Assembly (NCBI GenBank): GCA_022885665.1
Contig: JAGQDJ010000003.1
Location: forward strand, 248,001 to 312,000
DNA from: Triops longicaudatus
Lineage: Eukaryota > Arthropoda > Branchiopoda > Notostraca > Triopsidae
DNA length: 64,000 nucleotides
Direction: 5' to 3'
Shown here one piece after another: positions 24,801 through 34,467 of the stretch. The notes under the pieces are model-generated. The model did not search any database, was not told where the DNA came from, and saw only the letters and a program-made list of their open reading frames with translations. A program made the translations under genes and the position numbers. Position 1 is the first letter of the stretch; every line of letters begins with the position of its first letter.

Positions 24801-27800
24801 CCTTTCAGCAACGCTTGCCTTATTGTGCGGCTTGAAAAGCCAGAAAAAAAGTTAATTTAAAGGGCGTCGTTTGTCTTTTGTCATGAACGAAGCTGCTCTT
24901 CCCAAGGTCGATTGCTTGCGTTTTGCTCTCGCTATTGAAACACCGAACCTCTAGGAGCACCAATTCAAAAAACGTATTGAAAAGCGTTAAAAAATAAAAT
25001 TTGTAAGGAATAAAACCTTCACCGAAAAAGCGTCAAAAATTAACTTACACCATCTAGAAAGTCCAATGCAGAATGTTTATATGTTAAAATGTTATTATAC
25101 GTCGTAAGCCAATCTGTCGAATGCTCCAGTGAAATAGAGGCAAATCTAACCACAATTCGTAGGAATTCCAGCAAGGTTAACTAAATAACAGATGTAAAAG
25201 AAATAAAAAATGTAAAAAGCAGGAAAAATAAGTTTGTAATTTCTGGCGAAATTTCGTTTCGCACCACGCAGTAATGCACAAGCCAATTGTGAAACGACGG
25301 ACGTTTTTGTCCCGCGAAATTTGGAAAGTTTGCGTCCTGCAAATTCATCCTTCCATGCTTCCGCTATTAAATACGTGCCATCTTTCAAGCCCATTGTTGA
25401 TACATTGTAAACCAGCAAATCTTATTAGCACCTCGAGCCTTCAATTTTTTTTTTTTTAAAAAAAGGTGTCCAGAAAATGTAAAGTGCACTTTAAAGTCTT
25501 CTTTCGAGAGAAACCTAAAAGTTTTTCTTGTTAAAAGGTTGAAACCATACCTTTAAAAGGTCTCTTTGCACAAATGACGAAACCCACTATTCCTCCTGAA
25601 TCCTAGACTCGATCTGTCTTTTGCATGTATGGAAACGGGCGAGCTATATAGAAGCATCTGGCCTTGTTTTTGTAGCACGTTTTCATGAAACCATGGCTCA
25701 TTGCTTCCTCCAGTTAAATCAAGGGTTTTCGGAGGCGATGGATATCCGGTGAACTGAAAATCCACCTGACTTTGAGACCTACGTGGGCATGAAAGGTTGC
25801 CCACGAACGATTGAGATGACTTTGGACAACAACCCACCTTCTTTCTCACCGAAAACTCATCCTCTCCTTTCTTTTACGCCTTTGTAATTTTCTGGACAAA
25901 CAATACGCCAGCAGGTTCTGGACGAGCAATTGTGACGTCGATAACCAGTGAATGAAGGTGCAAAGTCCTAACGTATTCTCCGGACGATAATTACTGGGTA
26001 TTGTTTCCTGCGCACAGACAGGTCAGGATATCGAGCAAGTGCAACTTGTTCAAGAATTTCACAGTAAATAAGTCAACCAAGTAGCATGTAGTCTTGAGAA
26101 AAGATAATAAAGCGTTGCGTCTATTGAACGAAATTAGCGCAGAAAATCATTTATTTTTCGCTCGTTTCCGTATTAGTTCTTGATTGCCCTTACGGTTTCA
26201 AATACCGCTTTAGGCTTCTCTGTCTACTGTGTTTTTACCTTTGAAGCCGGTTTGGTTTTCGAGTGAAGTTTTCATGTTTTTTTTTTTTTTTTTTTTTTTT
26301 TTGCAAGTCGCGTCCGCCCTTTCCGCAACACTAGCCTCTGAAAACCCGTAAGCCATAACACAGGAAAAGGGTCAGAGCTTAGTGGGTAATTTTAAACACC
26401 GAATTTGCCTGACTGCGAAAAGCTATGACCTTTTTCGATTTAAGTTACAGAAATGTTGGTCTATGTAGTATCTTTCTGGAAGAAATCAACCCTTATAAGT
26501 GACATAGTTGTCTAAAGACAGTCAAAAAGACGCTGAAATGTGTCAAAACGGAAACTTGATTCATCGCTGAATCTGACGATACCTAGTTTGTCGCGTAGTT
26601 GAGTTATAATAGACAGCCTACTGTTTCCCATATAATGTTCGAAGTTGCCATATGTTCAGAATAACCCCATTTGATGCCACCACCCATCTAGAAGCCATAA
26701 TAACGCTGAAGTACCGAGCCTGTTATTACCAACGTAGTACATAGTACAGCATCGCAACAAACATTAGGAACGTAGCAACAGTATTGAAGTAAACAATAGA
26801 TCTTTCTATGGAAACCTTCGATAGATAATCAATGCCTCAATCAGTGTCTGCAGTTTCGCTGCAAATTGTATCTTATTTATAACTACATTAGAATTTTAAC
26901 GTTGAAAGTCCGTGTTTTTTTTAGAGAATTTTTAATCTTTTACCAGAAATCTCGGAGAACGGGGTTGTTCACCGATTAGGAAACACAATAGGAAGCTAAA
27001 TGGAGGATGAAGATGTCAGAAAAGGTTGAGGGGATTTTCCAGCAGCGATTTTCCTGCATATTATAGCTCGTTGTCAGGTTTAAAAGGGGACTGGGTAAGG
27101 TCACTCAGGTCGTCGAGGTTAATTGGCCCAGCAACTTTAATCGTTTAAGAAAGACCACGGGAAAACTAGAAAGATGTTCTTGGAGTACTAGTTGGCTGTA
27201 AGGAAATGGCGTATGATTGCTGAAGCATGTCGTGCTTTTTGTAACATACAAACCCTCCGAGTTTTTGGCTTGATGGCGATGAACCCTTCTCCGGTTCCGC
27301 TTCCCTAACCTTTTTGACACTAGTCTAAACAACAACAATAGCCGAGTATCGCATTTACGTTATTAGCCCCTGGCCAAAGAAGCCCAAATCTTTTACATCT
27401 TCACGATATCCTACTTGTAGTTTTTTCGAATGTTGGTTTTTGTTAAAAAACTGTGTTAGTTTGCTGTCAGCTGACAGAAACTCGAGCTGAATTTCTCCCA
27501 CATCGGTTCATTACACTCGAGTGCCGTGACGTTCGCTTGATCGGCATAATTCTATGAACTAAAAAGTCTCAGATTGTAAAACGTTTCACAAACGTTCTCC
27601 ATACATTTATGGAACTAGTTCAAGTCCTGTTAAAACGCAAAATATGAAATAGATCCATCCTTACAATGAAGCAAGAAATCAAGTCAAAAATACACCATAA
27701 AATAAAACATAAAAACCATTAAAACGTTGAAATTAAAATTGTGTTGCAAGGGATATCTTTGCAACCTTCTCGAAAAAATCACCGAATTGGCTCGAAGTAA

Positions 27801-29901
27801 TAAAAACGTTGGCTTGTCTTGCTTTTCAGGGAAGCCCTAACGTGTTACAGCCGTGACTCACCAACTTTGGAAGGCTTTCTGATTATTCAAGGCTGCAATC
27901 GTCAGACATTGACCATGATCGCTAAAGCTGAAAAAAGCTCATTTAAGGCAACTTACCCCCGCCGAGTAACTCAAACCTTTCTTTTAAGCTACGAAATACG
28001 TTTTTCGTACGGTTTCTTCCCAAGAAAAGCATGACGTGTGCGTTCACATCGCTCTTATTGTACAGCCATAGTATAGCCAGCCTTGATCATCCCTCTCCCA
28101 GGTGTTGAATGCAACCCTCTCTCATTAGCTCCCCATCAATGTCCACCCTAGCAACGCGGCAAGGTTTGGAAAGCGGGGAAATCTATCCTTCCTTAACTCC
28201 GAATGACAGGGAGAGGGGGGCGGAAGATGGCGAAGGGCGAAGGAGGGCAGCCAGCCACCTTTTTCCGGCGTCGCGGTGCAAGTTTGCTGGGCTACGAGCA
28301 AACCAGGCAAGCGAAGCCGGCAGTTCGGGTTATAAAAGGCACCAGGGCAGGTGCAACTCGTCATTCCGTGCCCAGTTGCAGTACTGGCAAGTGATCGATT
28401 AGCAGTCTTAAGTTCCAGGGCTTCCGTTTCGTTTCTTTACCGCCTTTCCGTTTCACTTGTATTATTTACGTTTAACCATGGCAACTTACTATCATGTGCG
28501 TCACATTGAATTGGATAACATCGGCAGTGGCAAGAAAAGGTAGCTTGAGTGTTATATCGCGAGCTTAACAATAATTAGCTCCGAAACAAAGAATTGGCTT
28601 TAGAATGTTCTAACATAGTGAATGTATTTTGATTTCACTATATCAGCCTTGACTGATATTTCGGGGATTTTTATTAGGGTCTTGCGTCCTCCTGGTGGCA
28701 AAACGAGTGATATTTTCGGATTGAGCGATACTTCAGTGGATACTACGCCCCGACGAGTGAAAAATCACACAGCTTCCAACTTGCCCTTGGGTGATGCATC
28801 GTTTGATGACTCGAACTGCAACTCGTCGCAATCTTCAGGATCGCCCTCGGGATCTGGACCTGGAACTCCTCGTGCAGGTACCTTTTACGATTATGATTGC
28901 GAATTACTGCGTTGGGCAATTGACATTGTAACCCAATCTGTCTCGAACCCTTCCGAGTCCTTCTTTAGAAATAGTCTTATGAACTGACGATTAAGGGCAC
29001 TTTTAATCCCTTAAGGATTAAGACTGTCTTCTTTTTGGAGATAAAAACTTGTTTTGATAGCCGTACAGTTTGGACTTCAGACAATTAAGCTTCGTGTGAT
29101 TCCGTTCGTACTGGCCTTTTCTTTCGTTTTATTATGCATTGTTTTTGTAATTTTTCATTCCACGTACAAAATAGCATGTACGATTGGCAAATAGTTTGTA
29201 CGTTTTGTGTTTAGCGTAGTTAAATCGCATTGTATCCGCGCTTTTGGAACCGTTCCGGTACGGAATTCGCTAACCTCGATGACAGATCCTAACAAAAATG
29301 CTTTCAATGCAGTTTAATTACTTTACGTCAAGTTGGTGACGGGCTTTTTTGTTGAGTAACTTTTCGTTTTATTTGTGCAAAAGTGTCGTACTAAAAAAAA
29401 AAGCTAACCACAAAACTCGGTCCTTAGGGACGCCGCTGGGTAATTTCGTACTTTCCGTCCCCAACTCGTCTACGCCCTGTCGTCCTGTCAACCAACGTCG
29501 GGCTCGAGGTATACAACCAAACCCACAAACCTCAGCGAGTCGCAAAAAATGGAATCTTTGCATCACAAAACACGTGCTTCTTTCTGTTTCTATTAGCTTT
29601 AATTACGTTCTGCTCGGCTTGTTTTTGGGGTTGTTGGCTTTTATTTCTTTACGCCCAAGAACGGATACGGAAGCATGGCTTTTAAGGGGGATGTCTACAA
29701 TAAAATCGTTGAAAGATACTCTTTTTTGTGTGGCACCTTCGAGATGTGTCTAATGATTTTTTATTATTAGGCGGGAACCCAGTGACGGGTGAAGGATATG
29801 AAGAGGGCAAGGAGGAGAAACCTGAAGAACAGCAGCAGCAACAACAGCAAACGCGAAGACAGCGCGTGCCTCCTGGCGGCTATTCATCCAAACTGTGGTA
29901 G
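21880..29901 (+). CDS. Jupiter: Jupiter/JPT-family microtubule-associated protein, distal-promoter isoform
   Basis: Exons 21880-21938, 28678-28877 and 29771-29901 join in phase to 129 residues. Jupiter (vertebrate JPT1/HN1) is a small, mostly disordered protein; the fly protein binds microtubules. The first exon ends in TSSK and splices to VLRPPGGKTSDIFG, the family signature; fly and vertebrate family members likewise have an SSK or SSR before VLRPPGG. The second exon also has RRVKNHTASN, and the last has GNPVTGEGYEEGKEE, a glutamine run and a C-terminal VPPGGYSSKLW, which matches the fly C-terminus. The leftover AA of exon 1 plus G of exon 2 makes the lysine codon, so the join is exact. The intron is 6.7 kb, far larger than others here, and holds the proximal promoter. 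Transcript evidence is needed to prove this distal exon. Confidence 0.78.
23288..23471 (-). mobile_element. Inverted-repeat element family A, copy 1
   Basis: The element starts CAGTACTGCTCAATAAAAAC and ends with the inverted complement, and just inside each end is an ACCCAAACAAAC motif. Its core aligns, in reverse orientation, with that at 45584-45753, including ACGCCACGGCAGTTGCG and GCGTGCGGTTA. It has no coding capacity. No target duplication is recognisable, so it is old. Confidence 0.82.
24530..24625 (-). mobile_element. Decayed relative of the HPS1-intron element
   Basis: The run CGAGCGACTTTTACCCA and the following TTTAGGTAACTTACCCAC match the reverse complement of 19842-19966 with few changes, and end in a degraded GATTGAGAATCA terminus. 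The other end is not clear. Confidence 0.55.
26277..26302. repeat. Poly-T run of 26
   Basis: Uninterrupted T homopolymer inside the large Jupiter intron. Confidence 0.9.
28331..28366 (+). promoter_or_regulatory. Core promoter of proximal Jupiter transcript
   Basis: TATAAAAG at 28331-28338 is followed exactly 30 bases later by TCATTC (28361-28366), a perfect match to the arthropod initiator TCAKTY. The predicted start site lies about 115 bases before the proximal Jupiter ATG. Confidence 0.75.
28478..29901 (+). CDS. Jupiter: Jupiter microtubule-associated protein, proximal-promoter isoform
   Basis: Exons 28478-28539, 28678-28877 and 29771-29901 join in phase to 130 residues. The start MATYYHVRHIELDNIGSGKK resembles the main fly Jupiter N-terminus (MATY... 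ending in KKRVLRPPGG), and the exon splices to the same VLRPPGG exon as the distal form. The start context (ACCATGG) is strong. The body is rich in serine, glycine and proline, with no folded domain expected, and carries a PPGG motif near each end. An optional 81-base exon at 29428-29508 would add 27 residues in phase. Fly Jupiter is much longer, so further optional exons in the 893-base intron are possible. Confidence 0.9.
29428..29508 (+). other. Possible cassette exon of Jupiter
   Basis: A TTAG acceptor and GAG/GTATAC donor bound 81 bases that are open in the Jupiter frame and preserve phase 1 at both ends. The encoded segment (GTPLGNFVLSVPNSSTPCRP...) is low in complexity like the rest of the protein. 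The polypyrimidine tract is poor and no family match is known, so this is only a candidate. Confidence 0.3.
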
Positions 29902-30774
29902 ACCTGACAAGCAACGAGGAGAGCGGAAGTTTTTGACATTGGAAACTCGAGTGGATGGAAGATGAAACCTTACATATGACATCCGTTTTTAGAAGAGGAG
30001 ACATTTGCGAAGGAGGACAGGAATGTACAGGATGTAAAGCTTGTACGTCTCATTGGAAACGGATCGAAATTTTGTGTGTACTTGCTCCAGAGATTTGTGC
30101 TTTTTGATTTCTTTTTGCAATTTGCAAAAGCTGGGTATAAATACATTCATAGCTTGCCTTTAACCAGTTTGCCTTTACAGTAAGACAACTAAAATGTGTC
30201 TTGCACAGAAAGACATGATAAATGAGAGTTAGCAAGATACATAAACTAAGGTTCACTATCAAGATACTAGGTAACGCTAGTGAGAAGTCCGCTGTGACTG
30301 GACCCTTCTCTTAGCTGGAAGTGCAGCAGACGTTTATATAAGAATAGAATCGAACGAAATTCGCCTTTTGTCACAGAAATATAATAAGAGAAATAAGGTA
30401 AGTCAAGGCAGCTGAATTTGATTCAGTCCTGTAATCACAAAGGCTAAACGATGAATTCGTTTGCTCATTACATACATTAGGAACTCTGTGACAACGCAGC
30501 ACCTGGGGAAAACTCCTCGGTAAGCCTCAAGTTCGTTATTTCAGATACACTTTTGTGTGCCTCGGGACCGTAAAATACGTCTGCCAGAGCCGACAGTTCA
30601 TCACAGGATTAAAAGGTTTGCTATAAAGAGATTCTACTGTATTACAACCATTGAGCTGACAGGTAAATTTCAAGTATAATTTCTTTTGTATTGTTTCAAC
30701 GTATACAATGCTACAAAAATAATTCAACCACCGAACAAACCCGTAAAACTCCTACAAAATGTTTATCCACAAGA
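29902..30774. other. Convergent 3' region, Jupiter and MMACHC
   Basis: No coding segment is seen. The region should hold the 3' untranslated sequence of both genes. No exact AATAAA was found close to the Jupiter stop. Confidence 0.5.
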
Positions 30775-32319
30775 CTAGCTGCTCTCTTCACTCGTCGGAA
30801 ACCTGCTTTCCATTAACTCGGCGCAAATTTCCCGCAAAAGCGGAATTCGTTCACCAGGTTTTGTGCTGAAATAGCGCTTCTGGAGTTCAGAATAGCGTTC
30901 CAACGGTGGTAAGATGTCTCTAAACGTCCAATCATGCCACCGTTCGTTGTATCTTTCCAGAAGCTCCTTTTTCAGCTCACGATCCTACAAGTACAAGCTT
31001 GTGAAACCTTCTTATATCAATTTCAAAGTATGTTACTTGAAGGACGTCCGTTGGTGGATTAGGTACGAGGTCAGGTACAAGTACGTTCTTAAAGACTAAC
31101 ACAGCTCTTAAGGCAAACCATCCAACGAACTGGGGATGAATGCAAACGCCAAATATGCTCTGAAATACGAAAAATATTCGGTTAGTTCAAATTTGAATTT
31201 AAAATTTGAATTATCTTACTTTGTGCTCTGGCCAAGGATCTGGTGTCACGTCCTTTCGCTGATAAAAGTACGTAGCCCCGGAGACGTGGCCAGCGGTTTG
31301 CATTAAAACCCTTGGACGGCGAGTACCATGTTGCATTTCGAAGTCGTGAATGACATCGATTTCGCTGGAGTGCTCAAACGTCTATGGATACGAAAACTTC
31401 CCTTAATAAGAGCTATCTTTTTATTTATGCTGTTTTGGAAAGTTTACTTCGGTAGCCTGTTTGAGATAGTGTGAAACAGACTGATCCAATGCATCTCGAG
31501 GTACTGAGGCTTCTGTAAACCCTTTTGATAGTAAATATGGCAGGAATCCAGCATCAAAATAGTTGGGTTGACTTAGGACGACAAAGGCTAATGCGTCCTT
31601 TGCGTAAGGAAGATGAAACTTGGGCTGGACAACGGCATTATAGTCTCCAACCTACAACGAAAAACCGGTATTAATTACTTCTATTCGTTAATGCACCTTC
31701 ACTCATCAAACAAAGATATTTTAGCACATTAAAAGCGGAAAATAACAAAGAAAACACGTAAAATAATTACAGAATTTTTTTATGAAGTTTCTAGAATACA
31801 TTTTATGATTCTAAATTCTTATTCTGCTCCTACAACACTTTTATACAGATTATTTTTTCTTTTAAAAAAATATTTAAAAAATTGTTCAGATATGCATAAT
31901 TCTATCGTACTTTTTTTCTATAGAAATAGATGAGTACACTTATCACACATCGACTGTTCAGGTGTATTAATTACTTAATGTCTACGGTGTTAGCGTAATT
32001 TTAATTGTTTTTCTTCCATGTTGTTATCGCTGAAGTCGCCGATCACATGGCAATAACACACGGTTTTGTTTACAAAAACTGACGACTGAAGTGCGTCACA
32101 CGAACTGAAACTGTCAAGGAAACGTTACAACCACGTACCAAACGTAAAAGCTTTGTTTTAAATAAGCAATTATTCTAGAAAAATAGGATAAGCAATTTTC
32201 TTTTTTTTTTTGTTAGTATTTTTTTTAATACAAATTGAATTAACCTTAAAATTGTGGACCTCAAGCCCCAGAGGATTTAGGAAACCATCTAGCTTTTGTT
32301 TCAAGTCACGGTATGGCAT
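30775..32319 (-). CDS. MMACHC: Cyanocobalamin reductase / alkylcobalamin dealkylase (MMACHC, cblC)
   Basis: MMACHC strips the upper ligand from incoming cobalamins in the cytosol, using glutathione or reduced flavin, before B12 is passed to methionine synthase and methylmalonyl-CoA mutase. Five minus-strand exons, 32245-32319, 31448-31651, 31220-31381, 31037-31159 and 30775-30984, all join in phase 0 to 257 residues. The N-terminus (LKQKLDGFLNPLGLEV) parallels human LKQKIEDTLCPFGFEV. Other conserved blocks are FHLPYAKDALAFVVLS, RRPRVLMQTAGHVSGA, GVCIHPQFVGWFALR, WHDWTFRD and ERYSELQKRYFST. Human MMACHC has 282 residues; the missing part is its variable proline-rich tail, so the catalytic core is whole. 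Intron 1 (593 bases) is AT-rich and empty. Presence of the gene implies cobalamin use by this animal. Confidence 0.95.
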
Positions 32320-34467
32320 AACTTTTACCAATAAAAATTTTACAAAATAAATAAGTTCAACTGGGACCGACTGCTCTTGGTTGCGTTACATTAGCGAATG
32401 CCAGCTCTTGAAATAGACACGCGGGTTTGGAGGGGAACCGACGAGTCCCCCGTTCTAGGAATAAGGGACGCGTTATAAAACCCATTTACCCATGAGGTGC
32501 TGCCAAGACTCTATACTGCTAGTGTTGCGGCACTTCGGTGAAGCTCTTCCCTCCGCCTCCTCCAGACGGTTTCCCGCCGTTTCTGTTGAAACGACGGATT
32601 AGGAGCCGATGTTTATCTCAACTGCTTAGTGATAATTTGTTTAAGTGCCTTACTGTCCTAATTATTGCGTTGTATATCTTTCGTTCCATCTAAAGGGACC
32701 AAACAGCGGCCAAAAAGTATTAAGCGACCTTCCCTGCATGCAATGACTTCCCATGAGCGCTTATGGACTACCAGCTTTGCTCTTAGAAATTTGTAGAAAT
32801 TCCCTTGGAGCAATGACAATGCAATTTCTCTTGTGTAATCATGGGCGGTTATGCCAAATTTGTTTCCAAATATGCTTTCACTTTTGTTGAAGGAATTTGC
32901 TCCGTTATAATGTACGAATTTATGGAGCGAGGACGTGCAACTTTATTCACTCCGAAACAGATTGTAGTAAGTAACACGCTTTTATGTAAAAAGACAGTAA
33001 TTTTACGACTTAGTTTCTGACTGGAAGGGCAAAAATTCAGTGCATTTTTATTTGGAATATTTATCCGAAATATGTGCTTATAATTTTCTACGTAAAGGTG
33101 TAATTCTGATTACGCAAAGGGTTTAATCTCGACGAGCATCTAGCCTAGTTTCTGTCTATACTAACTTTTGTGGCGAAAGTTGGATGTGATAAAATTTTTA
33201 GATAGTTTTGGTGTTATACGAAGGTCAAATCAAGTGAAATTAACTCTCTATAACGTTTAAAACGAGAAATTTGTATTGTAATACATGGGTCAAGAGAGGT
33301 CAGGGGAGAAATCCAGGTTGGGGTTGCACGATTTTATCAAAGAACAGGACACGATTCTTTTCATGGCTATTTCCGAACTGGTTTACCCTTCTTTTTTACT
33401 TTAGAAAAGTGGCAGGGTGTGGATGTAAGATACAGCAGAGAAGGGCGATATCGGAATTGTATTTAGATTGTAACAGATTTACACAAAATGTCTGGATGAA
33501 TCCTCTTTTTAAAAAATGGTAAAGGACCCAAAAATATGGGTCAATAACATGCGTCTCTTCCCTTTACACGAGCAAACATAATGTCACTTATGTAGTTTTT
33601 TTCTTTTAAAAAAATCTCCCCCTTAAAAAAATCGTGGCTAATTTTTGAGCGGACACGGACTGTACAATTTCGGGCAGGGGAAATAAGAAGTTAATGAAAA
33701 ACACAGTGGCGACGATGCTTCTGTTATGGCCGTAGATATACATAAAAATGTTGGAGAATTTCACCGTTTTTTTTTCTGGAGCAAACTTGACTGTTTTCCG
33801 CTCCTAGTTACTTCGTCGCTTAGCTATTTACTTCTACCGAATGTCGTAAAAGCAGCAGGTGTTTGCGTAGAAGGGGCGTTTCTCTTAGGAATTACGCATA
33901 TTTCTTTAAAAAAAAGGGACAAAAAATGGCCGAAATAATTTCCGTCACCCCTAGTTTACCTTGAAGCGCTACGTCACTGTAAGTAAATTTGTCTTTTTTT
34001 AAACTTCATTTTCACCTTTTGTTTTTTTCTCGTCTCGGGATATATCACAATGAGATTTTTTTTTCATTTCCATAATTAAAAGTCATATATCCTCGGAAGG
34101 CTGGCAAGAGCTCCATTAATTGGCCACGTGGGCACATACACCACTCCCACTTTCCGCCCATAAAAGTGTTTCGAAGTTTTTAGGCCCCCATCTGTTTTTA
34201 CGTACTGAAGAAAATTCCAGAAAATCTGGGCCAACGGCTTTTGTTCACAATTCTCACCGATCCTTACGACACTATGTGAGAATATCTCTCGTAACTTTGC
34301 TGCCAAATCTTGGTTCTCGACTCCATTGTCTTATATGTACATACTCCACTGTGTGTCGTTATCCTGTAAAGCAGTCGTCCTGCCTGGTGACTAAAATTTC
34401 ACGATTTAAGTAGTTAAGGCACTTGACCGTTTAAAAGAACGTAGGACCGCTATTTTCTCTCCTTTTT
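32320..34467. other. Intergenic: MMACHC to Kekkon-like gene
   Basis: No coding gene is recognised on either strand. The region should contain the MMACHC promoter at its left end and the 3' untranslated region of the receptor gene at its right end. Short open frames at 33271-33522 and 33726-33938 show no coding character. Confidence 0.5.

Larger units (their letters stand above)
21939..28330. other. Large first intron of Jupiter (distal isoform)
   Basis: About 6.4 kb without a recognised gene. The open frames here show no domain or splice-consistent structure. It contains two small inverted-repeat elements, a T26 run, and AT-rich unassigned sequence. Regulatory elements for the two Jupiter promoters are likely but cannot be pinpointed. 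Confidence 0.5.
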
